A DNA stretch of 64,000 nt from Rhodanobacter glycinis. Its GTDB lineage: Bacteria; Pseudomonadota; Gammaproteobacteria; Xanthomonadales; Rhodanobacteraceae. Shown piece after piece: positions 9,718-18,958 of the stretch. The position numbers and the translations under genes are program-made. The stretch spans positions 1,065,912-1,129,911 of the forward strand of contig NZ_RCZB01000001.1 in NCBI RefSeq assembly GCF_006438785.1, in the 5' to 3' direction. A model generated the notes under the pieces. It had not been told where the DNA came from and did no database searches. It saw nothing but the letters and a program-made list of their open reading frames with translations. Positions within the stretch are counted from its first letter, which is position 1. The number at the start of each line of letters is the position of its first letter.

Positions 9718-10242
9718 TCAGTGTCCCAGCGAGCCGACCAAGCCTGCCTGCAGGGCTTCCTGCAGGCCCAGGTTGCGGAATGCAGCCTGGCTGTTCACCG
9801 CGGCATTGATCGTCGTCAGACTGCGGATGTCCTGGTTGTCGAGGCTGTTCTGGATCACCGTCGCAGCCGTCGCATGGTCGAACGTGGTCGGGGCGATGCT
9901 GTTGCCGGTGCCGTTCTGGACGAGGTTGACCGTCCTCGCGGCGGCAGCGAGTGCACTGGCCTGGCCAAGCGTCATGCGGCCGACGTCCGGAACGTACACG
10001 CTGGTGCTGGAGACCAGGCTGCCATTGATGTAGACGACGCGGTCGATACCAAAGGACGCCAGCAGCCCGTTGCCGAGGTCGAAACCGCCACGGGTGTCAT
10101 CGAGGCGGTGGTCGCTGGCCGCGGTCGGCCAGCACGCGAGCTGCGTCGCCATCGGCGAATCCTGCGCATGCACCAGGCTCGCGGCAATCGACAAGCCAGC
10201 CAGCGCGCAAAAACAGGGGAACTTGGCCCAGGCATGGCTCAT
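9718..10242 (-). CDS. FapE-like secreted protein of the amyloid operon
   Basis: A 174-residue protein with a signal peptide ending about residue 26 (LVHAQD). The body has RGGFDLGNGLLASFGIDRVV, VYINGSLVSSTSVYVPDVG, then Asn/Gln-rich segments VNLVQNGTGNSI and ATVIQNSLDNQDIRSLTTIN. It lies between the FapD- and FapF-like genes, exactly the fapE slot, and starts 8 bases after the fapD stop, so translation is probably coupled. FapE in Pseudomonas is a secreted minor component. Assignment is by position and composition; I could not align it. Confidence 0.62.
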   Translation of the reverse strand: MSHAWAKFPCFCALAGLSIAASLVHAQDSPMATQLACWPTAASDHRLDDTRGGFDLGNGLLASFGIDRVVYINGSLVSSTSVYVPDVGRMTLGQASALAAAARTVNLVQNGTGNSIAPTTFDHATAATVIQNSLDNQDIRSLTTINAAVNSQAAFRNLGLQEALQAGLVGSLGH

Positions 10243-10250
10243 GGTGGCAC

Positions 10251-10958
10251 TCAGATGTCCCCCGGGCCGCGCTTGGGCAACGTGATGTTGCCCAGGCCGG
10301 TACGGTCGATGGCGGAATGAATGGGTGCCATCGGCGCAGCACGCCAGTCGTCGCTGCTGTTGAATACCGCCAGTGCACGCCGGTTGTGGATCACGAAGAC
10401 CAGGCCGTTCTTCCATGCCGCCTCGAACTGCGCACGCGGGATCGAACGCGTGCCGCGGGCCGGATCGCCCAACAGGACGCGGCCTGCGAGCAGGCCCTTG
10501 ATCACCACGAAATGGTGGTAGCCCTTTTCGTCGATCAGCGCGATCGCGGGAATCCCTTCCTCGCGCAATTTGTCCAGCGACACCTGGAAACCATCGGCCT
10601 CGAAACCGTTGGCCTGCAGGAACCTCTTGATGTCGAGCAGCGAGAAGCCCTCGCGGTTGATCTTCGGCTGATTGCCATGCGCATACATCTGCCCAAACGC
10701 TTCCTGTTCGTTCACCGGATAGCCGTACTGGTAGGTGAGCAAAGTCGCCACGGCTGCAGAGCCGCAGCTGAAATCGTATTTCTGACGGATCGTGTTCCGG
10801 TAGCGAATTTCCTTGAGGCTGGTCATGTGCAGGCTGTAACTGCCGCCCTGCACGCCCGGCAACACGACCGGTGCAGCTGCTGCCAGCTGCATCACGGGAA
10901 GCAGGCCGGCGACGAACGTCGCGACCTGCCAGAAAAAGCAAGGCGGCCGGCAAATCAT
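10251..10958 (-). CDS. FapD-like C39-family cysteine protease
   Basis: A 235-residue protein with an N-terminal hydrophobic signal or anchor (residues 8-28) and a C39-type papain-fold domain. The catalytic Cys lies in RQKYDFSCGSAAVATLL with its preceding Gln, the His in YHHFVVIKG, and the Asp/Asn site in LLGDPARGTRSI. Pseudomonas FapD has this fold and is needed for fibre secretion. It also resembles bacteriocin-processing C39 domains, but there is no ABC transporter attached or nearby, which favours FapD. The ATG overlaps the stop of the upstream gene (ATGA), showing translational coupling. Confidence 0.82.
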   Translation of the reverse strand: MICRPPCFFWQVATFVAGLLPVMQLAAAAPVVLPGVQGGSYSLHMTSLKEIRYRNTIRQKYDFSCGSAAVATLLTYQYGYPVNEQEAFGQMYAHGNQPKINREGFSLLDIKRFLQANGFEADGFQVSLDKLREEGIPAIALIDEKGYHHFVVIKGLLAGRVLLGDPARGTRSIPRAQFEAAWKNGLVFVIHNRRALAVFNSSDDWRAAPMAPIHSAIDRTGLGNITLPKRGPGDI

Positions 10959-11359
10959 GGCTGGAACTGCACGTTGACGATGGTGGCGTTCTGAATCAAT
11001 ACGGCGTTGCCGCTGTTCTGGATCACCATCGGTAAACCCATGGCGCCCGTGAACGAGCCGGAGCTGATCACGTTGGCTCCGTTCACCACATGATCGACGC
11101 GGTTGTTTGCCACCGTACCATTGAGCGTCATGGTTTCGGTGACATCGGTGCCACCACTGAACTTCGCCAGTGCTGCGGAATCGATGCTCGGACCCCATCC
11201 CGCGACGTCACGTGGTGGCGCGACTTCATGCCTGGACGATGATGACGATGCTGCCGTGATCATGGGTGACGGTGCAGCAGGCTCTGCTGCCATCACATTC
11301 CACACCGTTGCAGTGAGCAACACCGCGATGAGCCAGGACATCGGTCTGACTGTTCGCAT
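10955..11359 (-). CDS. Small secreted Asn/Gln-motif protein, candidate amyloid subunit
   Basis: A 134-residue protein with a signal peptide (MSWLIAVLLTATVWNVMAA), a Ser-rich linker and a C-terminal domain of beta-prone repeats: MTLNGTVANNRVDHVVNGAN, then VIQNSGNAVLIQNATIVNVQ at the very end. The final motif resembles the end of the upstream Gly-rich protein and curlin/Fap-type QN repeats. GGAGGT lies 7 bases before the ATG at 11359. The gene ends in an ATGA overlap with the fapD-like gene. It occupies the place of fapB/fapC, but which one it replaces is unclear. Confidence 0.6.
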   Translation of the reverse strand: MRTVRPMSWLIAVLLTATVWNVMAAEPAAPSPMITAASSSSSRHEVAPPRDVAGWGPSIDSAALAKFSGGTDVTETMTLNGTVANNRVDHVVNGANVISSGSFTGAMGLPMVIQNSGNAVLIQNATIVNVQFQP

Positions 11360-11473
11360 GGTTCTACCTCCATCACAGGTGCGGGCAGCGAGCTCTGCGC
11401 ATATCCAGCAGCCCGGACACAACCACCAGAAAACACTGTGGAGCGCGAGGCACCCCACAGTGTCTGGTTCTAC

Positions 11474-12484
11474 CTATGGACCAACGTTGAGATTGGCCTG
11501 GACATTCACGCTCTGCTGGATCAGCGAGCCGACACCACTGTTCTGCGCCATGACCGTAACGCCAGCAGCTGCAGCAGCTGCGCCTGACATGTTGTTGGAC
11601 ATGTCGAACGTGCCAGCATCCACCGAGTTCGATCCACCGGCTCCGCCGGAACCGCCGGCTCCAGCGATACCTTCGCCGCCCGTGCCGGAAGCACCGGCGC
11701 CGCCCGCACCACCCATGCCACCAGTGCTGTCAGCTGCACCACTGCTGCCACCGGTCGAAGTCGCTGCGCCGCTGCTTGCGGTCGACGCGCCACCGGTGCC
11801 TGCTCCGGCTGCCCAAGTGCCGCCGGCTCCGCCGGTCGCCGTTGCAGTGCTGGAGCCGCGTGAGCGGGCATGGGCGTTGCCGTAGTTGTCGCCGCTGCTG
11901 TCGCCACCGGATGCAGCACTGAGCGCGCCGACTTCGCCGCTATCAGCTCCGGATCCGCCGGCATAGCCGCTGTGCGAACGGGCATTTCCACCGTTACCAC
12001 CGGATCCGCCACGACCACCAAGCGCAATGCCACCGTAGCCATCGCCACCGGATCCGCCACGACCACCATTGGCATTACCCCAGTTGCTGGCGACATTGCC
12101 AATGTCGTGCGCGCGGATGTCGGTTACGGTGCCATCGAGCCGGCTGATCGCGACTGCCTTGCTGCTATTGAACGAGTTGGCTACCGATGAGGTGGCCGTG
12201 CCTCCGTTGTTGGCTGCTGCGCTGCCCAAACCATCGGCATACGCGTCGCCGTTGTTGTTGTGCTGATTCGAATGCGTGGAGCTGTCCGAATACGAATGTG
12301 TAGAGCTGTTCGAATACGAATGCGTGGAGCTGTTCGAATGTGTCGAGCTGTCACTGGTCTGCACTGCAGTGGAATCTTTCTGGGCCGATGGTCCGGCGCC
12401 GCCGGTCTGCGTGGTATCCGCCATGGCCGGAAGAGTGAGTCCCAAGCCAATGCATATCGCTGTCATAAGTAGAGTCTTTCGCAT
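11474..12484 (-). CDS. Gly/Ser/Asn-rich secreted protein, candidate major amyloid or adhesin of the Fap-like operon
   Basis: First gene of the operon, 336 residues. The signal peptide ends at LPAMA. Then come tandem 8-residue units of the form SSTHSYSN/D, an Asn-rich patch, a conserved-looking block (SKAVAISRLDGTVTDIRAHD), about 170 residues of GGRGGSGG-type low-complexity sequence, and a C-terminal block ending NSGVGSLIQQSVNVQANLNV. The last block matches the QN.G..LIQ pattern shared with the next gene. Classical FapC has imperfect repeats and CxxC; this protein has neither, so it is either a divergent subunit or an adhesin. AGGAG lies 7 bases upstream of the ATG. Confidence 0.65.
   Translation of the reverse strand: MRKTLLMTAICIGLGLTLPAMADTTQTGGAGPSAQKDSTAVQTSDSSTHSNSSTHSYSNSSTHSYSDSSTHSNQHNNNGDAYADGLGSAAANNGGTATSSVANSFNSSKAVAISRLDGTVTDIRAHDIGNVASNWGNANGGRGGSGGDGYGGIALGGRGGSGGNGGNARSHSGYAGGSGADSGEVGALSAASGGDSSGDNYGNAHARSRGSSTATATGGAGGTWAAGAGTGGASTASSGAATSTGGSSGAADSTGGMGGAGGAGASGTGGEGIAGAGGSGGAGGSNSVDAGTFDMSNNMSGAAAAAAGVTVMAQNSGVGSLIQQSVNVQANLNVGP
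11997..12068. repeat. Direct repeat (24 bp, 48-bp period) coding GGRGGSGG blocks
   Basis: The same 24 bases occur at 11997-12020 and 12045-12068, separated by 24 bases. On the minus strand they encode the two Gly-Gly-Arg-Gly-Gly-Ser-Gly-Gly blocks of the candidate amyloid gene. Identical DNA, not just identical protein, points to recent duplication. Confidence 0.8.
12270..12355. repeat. 24-bp tandem repeat coding the SSTHSYSN units
   Basis: Three and a half near-identical 24-bp units start at 12270, 12294 and 12318, with a partial one after 12342. They encode 8-residue units (Ser-Ser-Thr-His-Ser-Tyr-Ser-Asn/Asp) near the N-terminus of the Gly/Ser-rich secreted protein. The array can expand or shrink by slippage without breaking the frame. 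Confidence 0.85.
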
Positions 12485-12858
12485 GTTTGCTCTCCTGGAA
12501 CGATGCGGTGAACCCCCTGTTTTTGCCGTGAAGCAAGCAGCTGGAGCAATCTTCGCGCCAGCCCGGAAAGCTTTTTCCGACTGCGGTTAATTTGCTTATA
12601 AATCAATTTATTGGAGTGTCCTGCGTACTGGAAGGCATACCGCAAGCCCGGTGGCGAAAACCGCGAACTGAATCAGTTCCGCAACACATCGGCGTCGCCG
12701 CTGACTCGCCTATCCACGTGGAATCGGGAATCCGGCACAGATACCGACCCCGCAGCGCCTTACGCAACATGTAACAAAATTGATACAGCTGAATGGTCGC
12801 GGGAACGACTCGAATCATCCGGAACGCCTTGCGCAACCGATTTCATCATTTCCCAGAC
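12485..12858. other. Gene-free stretch upstream of the Fap-like operon
   Basis: No supported gene. It holds the ribosome-binding site and sigma-54 promoter of the Fap-like operon (12545-12560), an AT-rich block at about 12585-12615 (GGTTAATTTGCTTATAAATC and on) that could carry an activator site or a second promoter, and at its far end the prpC terminator. Confidence 0.55.
12545..12560 (-). promoter_or_regulatory. Sigma-54 (RpoN) promoter of the Fap-like operon
   Basis: Read on the minus strand the 16 bases are TGGCGCGAAGATTGCT, against the consensus TGGCACGNNNNTTGCW. The essential GG and GC pairs have the required spacing, and one non-invariant base differs. The predicted start lies near 12533, about 50 bases before the first ATG. 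RpoN promoters need an enhancer-binding protein; none is encoded nearby. Confidence 0.68.
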
Positions 12859-12893
12859 AAGAAAAAGGGAGCCACGAGGCTCCCTTTTTCTTG
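12859..12893 (-). terminator. Rho-independent terminator of prpC
   Basis: A 15-bp perfect stem (AAGAAAAAGGGAGCC with its complement, ACGA loop) sits 16 bases past the prpC stop codon, with T runs on either strand. It separates prpBC from the Fap-like operon downstream on the same strand. Confidence 0.9.
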
Positions 12894-12908
12894 TCAATGC
12901 GCCCTTGC

Positions 12909-14060
12909 TCAGCGCTTGTCGATCGGCATGTAAGCCTGATCTTCCGGACCAGTGTAATTCGCGCTGGGGCGGATGATCTTGCCGTCCTCGCGCTGCTCGA
13001 TCACGTGCGCGCTCCAGCCGGAGGTGCGGGCGATCACGAACAGCGGCGTGAACATCGCGGTGGGTACGCCCATCATGTGGTACGCGCTGGCGGAGAACCA
13101 GTCGAGATTGGGGAACATCTTCTTGACCTCGGCCATCACCTTCTCGATGCGCTCGGAGACATCAAACAGAGCCGGATTGCCACCGTCGATGCACAGCTTG
13201 CGCGAGATCTCCTTGATGATCTCGTTGCGCGGATCGGACACCGTATATACCGGGTGACCGAAGCCGATGATGATTTCCTTGCGCTCGACGCGGGCGCGGA
13301 TATCGGCCTCCGCATCATTGGCGCTGCGGTAGCGCGCGATGATTTCCATCGCCACTTCGTTCGCGCCGCCGTGCTTGGGGCCGCGCAGCGCACCGATCGC
13401 ACCGGTGAGCGCCGAGTACATGTCCGAACCGGTGCCTGCAATCACGCGTGCGGCGAACGTCGAGGCATTGAACTCATGCTCGGCGTACAGCACCAGCGAC
13501 TTGTCCAGCGCCTGTGCGTGCAGCTCGCTCGGTTTCTTGCCGTGCAGCAGGTGCAGGAAGTGCGCGGCGATCGAGTCGTCGTCGGTCTGCGTCTCGATGC
13601 GCTTGCCGTTGTGGCTGAAGTGGTACCAGTACAGCAGCATTGAACCGAAGCTGGCCATCAGGCGGTCGGCGATTTCGCGCGCGCCGGTGACGTTGTGGTC
13701 GTCCTTTTCCGGCAGCACGGTGCCGAGCACCGAGCAGCCGGTGCGCATCACGTCCATCGGATGCGTCGCGGCCGGCAGCAACTCCAGCGAGGCCTTCACC
13801 GGCGCCGGCAATCCGCGCAGGCGCTTCAGGCGCGCGCGGTAGTTGTTCAGCTCGGTCCAATTCGGCAGCACGCCGTGCACCAGCAGATAAGCCACTTCCT
13901 CGAAGCAGCCCTTGGCGGCCAGGTCATGGATGTCGTAGCCGCGATAATGCAGGTCGTTGCCGCTGCGGCCGACCGTGCACAGCGCTGTGTTGCCGGCGGC
14001 AACACCGGACAACGCGACGGATTTCTTGGCCTTGGGCAACGTTTGCGTGGTTTCGCTCAT
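12909..14060 (-). CDS. prpC: 2-methylcitrate synthase
   Basis: Condenses propionyl-CoA and oxaloacetate to 2-methylcitrate. The 383-residue product carries the citrate synthase catalytic histidines in [12 protein letters not shown] and [13 protein letters not shown], and the Asp/Arg region [18 protein letters not shown] near the C-terminus. The short type I form and the place directly after prpB make it PrpC rather than GltA. GAGG lies about 10 bases before the ATG at 14060; an upstream in-frame ATG lacks such a site. Expected to be transcribed with prpB, 66 bases upstream. Confidence 0.95.
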   Translation of the reverse strand: MSETTQTLPKAKKSVALSGVAAGNTALCTVGRSGNDLHYRGYDIHDLAAKGCFEEVAYLLVHGVLPNWTELNNYRARLKRLRGLPAPVKASLELLPAATHPMDVMRTGCSVLGTVLPEKDDHNVTGAREIADRLMASFGSMLLYWYHFSHNGKRIETQTDDDSIAAHFLHLLHGKKPSELHAQALDKSLVLYAEHEFNASTFAARVIAGTGSDMYSALTGAIGALRGPKHGGANEVAMEIIARYRSANDAEADIRARVERKEIIIGFGHPVYTVSDPRNEIIKEISRKLCIDGGNPALFDVSERIEKVMAEVKKMFPNLDWFSASAYHMMGVPTAMFTPLFVIARTSGWSAHVIEQREDGKIIRPSANYTGPEDQAYMPIDKR

Positions 14061-14126
14061 GGATGGAACCTCGATCAATGGAGACATGCCGGCAGGCCGG
14101 CACGGCTTGGTGAAGGAACGCGTCGA

Positions 14127-15017
14127 TCAGTCGGATTTGCCGTCGGCAAACAATTCGTCGAGCTTGCGCTCATAGGCGTGGTAGTCGAGGTAGTCGTACA
14201 GCTCCTCGCGCGTCTGCATGGTCGGCACGGCCGCTTTCTGGGTGCCATCGCGACGCACCGTCTCGTAGAAATTCAGCGCCGCCTTGTTCATTGCCCGATA
14301 CGCACCACAGCAGTACAGGATGATGTCGACATTCGCGCTGGCCAGCTCGTCGCGAGTGAACAGCGGGGTCTGACCGAACTCGGTGATGTTGGCCAGGATC
14401 GGCACCTTCACCGCCGCCTTGAACTGACGGTACTGCTCCAGCGTGTAGATCGCCTCGGGGAAGATCATGTCGGCACCAGCCTCGACACAGGCCTGCGCCC
14501 GTTCGATCGCTGATTCCAAACCTTCCACCGCGATCGAATCAGTCCGCGCCATGATCACGAATTGCTCGTCGCTGCGGGCGTCCACCGCGGCCTTGACCCG
14601 ATCGACCATCTCATCCTTCGACACGATCGCCTTGCCCGGACGATGACCGCAGCGCTTCGCGGCGACCTGATCCTCGATATGCAGCGCGCCAGCGCCAGCC
14701 TTGATCAGCGAACGTACCGTGCGTGCGATGTTGAACGCGCCGCCCCAGCCAGTATCGACGTCGACCAGCAACGGCAGGTCGCAGACATCGGTGATGCGGC
14801 GGATGTCGGTGAGCACATCTTCCATCGAGCTGATGCCCAGATCCGGCATGCCCAGCGAGTTGGCTGCGACGCCACCGCCGGACAGGTAGATCGCCTTGAA
14901 GCCGCTGCGCTTGGCCATCCGTGCGGCATAGGCGGTGATCGCGCCGACGACCTGCAGCGGCTGTTCCTCGGCAACGGCGGCGCGGAAACGCGCTCCGGGG
15001 GATGCTGGATGAGTCAT
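14127..15017 (-). CDS. prpB: 2-methylisocitrate lyase
   Basis: Splits 2-methylisocitrate into pyruvate and succinate, the last step of the methylcitrate cycle. The 296 residues match the family. The active-site loop KRCGHRPGK with its catalytic Cys, the substrate block [18 protein letters not shown] and the Mg-binding [11 protein letters not shown] are all present. The ATG has AACGGAGG just upstream, and a TAAAAT box lies about 20 bases before that (15043-15048 complement). prpC follows; no PrpR-type regulator gene is next to it. Confidence 0.95.
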   Translation of the reverse strand: MTHPASPGARFRAAVAEEQPLQVVGAITAYAARMAKRSGFKAIYLSGGGVAANSLGMPDLGISSMEDVLTDIRRITDVCDLPLLVDVDTGWGGAFNIARTVRSLIKAGAGALHIEDQVAAKRCGHRPGKAIVSKDEMVDRVKAAVDARSDEQFVIMARTDSIAVEGLESAIERAQACVEAGADMIFPEAIYTLEQYRQFKAAVKVPILANITEFGQTPLFTRDELASANVDIILYCCGAYRAMNKAALNFYETVRRDGTQKAAVPTMQTREELYDYLDYHAYERKLDELFADGKSD

Positions 15018-15156
15018 GTCGCCTCCGTTAAAACGGTCATTTTAGCGCAGTACGACGTCCGGCCTTCGGCAGGTCGGTCGGGCAGACCCCGGCATGGGCG
15101 GCATCTTCGCAAAATCCTGCGTGACGAAGCCGCGGCCAGCCCGTACATTCAACCGC

Positions 15157-16472
15157 ATGAGCACATCAACTCCCTTGGCAAAGCGCATCCTGTGGGGCCT
15201 GGTGATTGGCATCGTCGCTGCCGTGGTTACCCTGGGCATTGGTCGACTGCACCCGGCGACGCTGAGCGTGATGCAGAAGATCTCCGGCGCCGTGTTCGAT
15301 CCGCTCGGGCAGATCTTCCTGCGCATGCTGTTCTTCGTGGTGATCCCGCTGGTGTTCACCTCGCTGGCTTCCGGTGTGGCCCAGCTCGGCCGGCTGGATC
15401 GGCTCGGTCCGTTGGCCGGTCGCACGTTTCTGTTGTTCTTCCTCAACATGGGCATCGCCGTGGCGATCGGCCTGGTGATGATGAATACGGTGCAGCCAGG
15501 GCACCACCTGGACGAGCAGGCCCGCACCGAGCTGATGCAGGAATACGGCAGCCGCGCACAACAGACCATCGAGAGGGAGGCCGCGCAGCCGAGCATGAGC
15601 TTCGCCACGCTGGTGGAGATGTTCATGCCCGCAACCTGCTCGGCGCTGTGGCCGGACCCAGCCGGGATACGCTGGGCGACGTGCTGCCGTTGATCGTGTT
15701 CGCGATCCTGCTGGGTGCTGCCGCCACCCAGCTCAGGGAGAAGGAGCGCAAGCGGGTACAGGTCGCGCTCGACACGGTCACCGACCTGATGACACGGATT
15801 GTCGGCTTCGCCCTGCAGCTGGCGCCGTTCGCGGTGCCGGCGATGATCTACAGCGTGATCGTCAAGGTGGGTCTGGACGTACTGCTGGCGCTGTCGGTGT
15901 TCGTGGTCGGCTGCACCGTGGCGCTGGCCCTGCACCTGTTCGGCACCATGTCGCTGTGGCTGCGCTTCCTGGCCGGACGCTCGCCGCTGGCTTACTTCCG
16001 GCAGATCCGGCCGCTGCTGATCACCGCGTTCTCGACCAGCTCCAGCAACGCCTGCCTGCCCGCCTCGCTGGCGGTGGCGCGCGACGAGCTGAAGCTCGCG
16101 CCCAGCACCGCCGGCTTCGTGCTGCCGCTGGGTGCGACCATGAACATGAGCGGCACGGCCCTGTTCGAGGGCTGCGTAGTGCTGTTCGTGGCGCAAGCGT
16201 TCGGCGTGGAGCTGGCGTTGGGCCAGCAGGCTGTGCTGATGCTGCTGTCAGTGCTGAGCGCAGTGGCGGTCGCGGGTATTCCCGGTGGCTCGTTGCCGAT
16301 GATCGCCGGCTTGCTCGCGACCTTCGGCATTCCGCCCGAAGGCCTCGGCATCATCATCGGCGTGGACCGCATCCTCGACATGATGCGTACCACGGTGAAC
16401 GTCGGCAGCGACATCGTCACCGCCACCGTTGTCGACAGGCAGTTGCGAAATCGACTGGCAGCCACCAGCTAG
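15157..16472 (+). pseudogene. Dicarboxylate/amino-acid:cation symporter (DAACS), frameshifted
   Basis: From the ATG at 15157 the product begins MSTSTPLAKRILWGLVIG and is a typical DctA/GltP-type transporter with the RMLFFVVIPLVFTSLASGV block. At 15628-15630 (CCC) the frame breaks: the text runs EMFMP, then leaves the family and stops at 15693. Reading continues in the next frame with RNLLGAVAGPSRDTLGD, through the SSSNACLPAS and GATMNMSGTALFEG motifs to 16472. One extra C at 15628-15630 would restore a protein of about 439 residues. Either a real loss or a sequencing error in a short C run. It diverges from prpB, suggesting a dicarboxylate or glutamate role. Confidence 0.85.
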
Positions 16473-16634
16473 ATCAAGTCACGCCCGGCGTGGTTGAAGG
16501 CTGGCCCGGGCGTGTTCGCAACGGATCGTTGTCATAGCCAGTGCCAATCGAGGCGATGCTGACAATCAATTAGATTAATCGGATTGAACGCCATATCCTC
16601 ATACTCACTTTCAACCACCACGGGAAAACCAACG

Positions 16635-17198
16635 ATGTCCCTGATCAATACCGAAATCAAACCGTTCAAGGCACAGGCTCTCAAGAATGGTCAGTTCATT
16701 GAAGTTTCCGATGCCGATCTGAAGGGCAAGTGGTCCGTCATGTTTTTCTACCCGGCCGACTTCACCTTCGTCTGCCCGACGGAGCTCGAGGACCTGGCCG
16801 ACAACTATGCCGAGTTCCAGAAGCTGGGCGTCGAGATTTACTCGGTCTCAACCGACACCCATTTCGCCCACAAGGCCTGGCACGACACCTCCGACGCGGT
16901 GAAGAAGATCAACTACACGATGGTTGGCGACCCGACCCATCAGATCTCGAAGAACTTCGAGGTGCTGATCGAAAACGCTGGCATCGCCGATCGCGGCACC
17001 TTCGTGATCGATCCGTCGGGCAAGATCCAGATCGTCGAGATCACCGCCGGCGGCATTGGCCGTGACGCAACCGAGCTGCTGCGCAAGGTCAAGGCCGCGC
17101 AGTACGTCGCCTCCCATCCGGGCGAAGTCTGCCCGGCCAAGTGGAAGGAAGGCGAGAAGACCCTGGCACCGTCGCTGGACCTGGTCGGCAAGATCTAA
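16635..17198 (+). CDS. ahpC: Alkyl hydroperoxide reductase peroxidase subunit
   Basis: A 2-Cys peroxiredoxin of 187 residues that reduces H2O2 and organic peroxides. The peroxidatic Cys lies in [12 protein letters not shown] and the resolving Cys in [13 protein letters not shown] near the end, the AhpC arrangement. The ATG at 16635 gives the standard start [12 protein letters not shown]. The region just upstream (16565-16590) is AT-rich and is where an OxyR site would be expected, but no clear site can be named. ahpF follows 134 bases later and recycles this enzyme. Confidence 0.96.
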   Translation: MSLINTEIKPFKAQALKNGQFIEVSDADLKGKWSVMFFYPADFTFVCPTELEDLADNYAEFQKLGVEIYSVSTDTHFAHKAWHDTSDAVKKINYTMVGDPTHQISKNFEVLIENAGIADRGTFVIDPSGKIQIVEITAGGIGRDATELLRKVKAAQYVASHPGEVCPAKWKEGEKTLAPSLDLVGKI

Positions 17199-17221
17199 GC
17201 AGTACTGCGCGTTATGCGCCA

Positions 17222-17246
17222 CGGACCCGGAGTTCTTCCGGGTCCG
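17222..17246 (+). promoter_or_regulatory. Strong hairpin between ahpC and ahpF
   Basis: CGGACCCGGA and TTCCGGGTCCG form a 10-bp GC-rich stem with a short loop, 23 bases after the ahpC stop. There is no T run, so it is more likely an mRNA 3'-end stabiliser or partial attenuator, leaving ahpC transcript in excess over ahpF, than a full terminator. Confidence 0.6.
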
Positions 17247-17332
17247 AACCACCGAAACATAGTGCAACCACGATGCCCGGGTCCGCCCGGGTGCTCGCCA
17301 CGCACATCCCGAAGAAACCCACGGAGTCCGTC

Positions 17333-18943
17333 ATGTTGGATGCCCATCTCAAAGCCCAGTTGAAGGCCTATCTCGAAAAGGTCACGCAGCCGATCGAGAT
17401 CGTTGCGTCCCTGGATGACAGCGCCAAATCCGCTGAGCTGAACGAACTGCTCGAGGAAATCACCGCGCTGTCCGATCAGATCACCCTGGTTCGCCGCGAC
17501 GACAACGAGCGCAAGCCCTCGTTTGCGATCAACCGTGTCGGCAGCGACATCGGCGTGCGCTTCGCCGGTATTCCGATGGGCCATGAATTCACGTCACTCG
17601 TGCTCGCCCTGCTGCAGGTCGGCGGCCATCCGTCCAAGACTGCGGCGGACGTGATCGAGCAAGTGAAGAATCTCAATGGCCCCGCTCCCGACGGAGTGCT
17701 CCGCTTCGAAACCTATTTCTCGCTGTCCTGCCAGAACTGCCCGGACGTGGTGCAGGCACTGAACCTGATGAGCGTGCTGAATCCGAAGATCCAGCACGTC
17801 GCCATTGATGGCGCGCTGTACCAGGATGAGGTCGACGCACGCCAGGTGATGTCGGTGCCGACCGTCTACCTCAACGGCGAAGTGTTCGATCAGGGTCGCA
17901 TGAGCCTGGAGCAGATCCTGGCCAGACTCGACACCGGCGCCGCCCAGCGCGAAGCCGAGAAGATCAAGACCAAGGATGCATTCGACGTACTCGTCGTCGG
18001 CGGTGGCCCGGCCGGCTCGGCCGCGGCGATCTACGCCGCGCGCAAGGGCATCCGTACCGGCGTGGCGGCCGAGCGTTTCGGCGGCCAGGTACTGGACACC
18101 ATGGCGATCGAGAACTTCGTCTCGGTCGGCTATACCGAAGGCCCGAAGCTGGCTACGGCACTGGAACAGCACGTCAAGGATTATGACGTCGACATCATGA
18201 ACCTGCAACGCGCCGAGAAACTGCTGCCGGCAACCGAGGCTGGCGGCCTGATCGAACTGCAGCTGGCCAACGGCGCCACGCTGAAGTCGAAAACCGTGAT
18301 CCTCTCCACCGGTGCGCGCTGGCGGCAAATGGGCGTACCCGGCGAAGACGAATACCGCAACAAGGGCGTGGCCTACTGCCCGCACTGCGACGGCCCGCTG
18401 TTCAAGGGCAAGCGCGTGGCGGTGATCGGCGGCGGCAACTCCGGCGTCGAGGCGGCGATCGACCTGGCCGGCATCACCAGCCACGTCACCCTGGTCGAGT
18501 TCGACAGCAAGCTGCGTGCGGACGATGTTCTGCAACGCAAGCTGCGCAGCCTGCCCAACGTCGACATCATCGTCAGTGCGCTGAGTACCGAGGTGCTGGG
18601 CGATGGCCAGAAGGTCAGCGGCCTGGTCTACAAGGACCGCGTCGACGGCGTGATGCACACGCTCGAACTGGAAGGCATCTTCGTGCAGATCGGCCTGCTG
18701 CCGAATACCGAGTGGCTGAAGGGCACGCTGGAACTGTCGCCACGCGGCGAGATCGTCATCGACGAACGCGGCCAGACTTCGCTGCCCGGCGTGTTCGCCG
18801 CGGGCGACGCCACCACGGTGCCGTACAAGCAGATCGTGATCGCGATGGGGGCCGGCTCGACTGCCGCGCTCAGTGCGTTCGATCACCTGATCCGCAGCCC
18901 GCTTCTAGTCGCGGAGACGGAAAAAGAAGCAGTAGCTGCTTGA
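17333..18943 (+). CDS. ahpF: Alkyl hydroperoxide reductase flavoprotein subunit
   Basis: NADH-dependent disulfide reductase that recycles AhpC, 536 residues (E. coli 521). An N-terminal double thioredoxin fold carries CQNCPD. The FAD site is [12 protein letters not shown], the second redox pair [10 protein letters not shown], the NADH site [12 protein letters not shown], and the C-terminal FAD block [13 protein letters not shown]. The ATG at 17333 has GGAG 9 bases upstream; the open frame further upstream overlaps ahpC and is not coding. It forms an operon with ahpC. Confidence 0.96.
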   Translation: MLDAHLKAQLKAYLEKVTQPIEIVASLDDSAKSAELNELLEEITALSDQITLVRRDDNERKPSFAINRVGSDIGVRFAGIPMGHEFTSLVLALLQVGGHPSKTAADVIEQVKNLNGPAPDGVLRFETYFSLSCQNCPDVVQALNLMSVLNPKIQHVAIDGALYQDEVDARQVMSVPTVYLNGEVFDQGRMSLEQILARLDTGAAQREAEKIKTKDAFDVLVVGGGPAGSAAAIYAARKGIRTGVAAERFGGQVLDTMAIENFVSVGYTEGPKLATALEQHVKDYDVDIMNLQRAEKLLPATEAGGLIELQLANGATLKSKTVILSTGARWRQMGVPGEDEYRNKGVAYCPHCDGPLFKGKRVAVIGGGNSGVEAAIDLAGITSHVTLVEFDSKLRADDVLQRKLRSLPNVDIIVSALSTEVLGDGQKVSGLVYKDRVDGVMHTLELEGIFVQIGLLPNTEWLKGTLELSPRGEIVIDERGQTSLPGVFAAGDATTVPYKQIVIAMGAGSTAALSAFDHLIRSPLLVAETEKEAVAA

Positions 18944-18958
18944 TCACCTGAGCTGGAA

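Noticed and set aside
10251..10958. Bacteriocin-processing C39 transporter
   Set aside because: Only the peptidase domain is present, with no ABC domains; context and order fit FapD better.
12270..12355. Possible short CRISPR array
   Set aside because: The units are head-to-tail 24-mers without spacers, and they encode a regular peptide repeat inside a gene.
14562..15156. Apparent 200-residue N-terminal extension of the symporter
   Set aside because: It reads antisense to prpB; the true symporter start is 15157, with a frameshift inside.
17594..18886. 430-residue minus-strand open frame over ahpF
   Set aside because: Shadow of ahpF.
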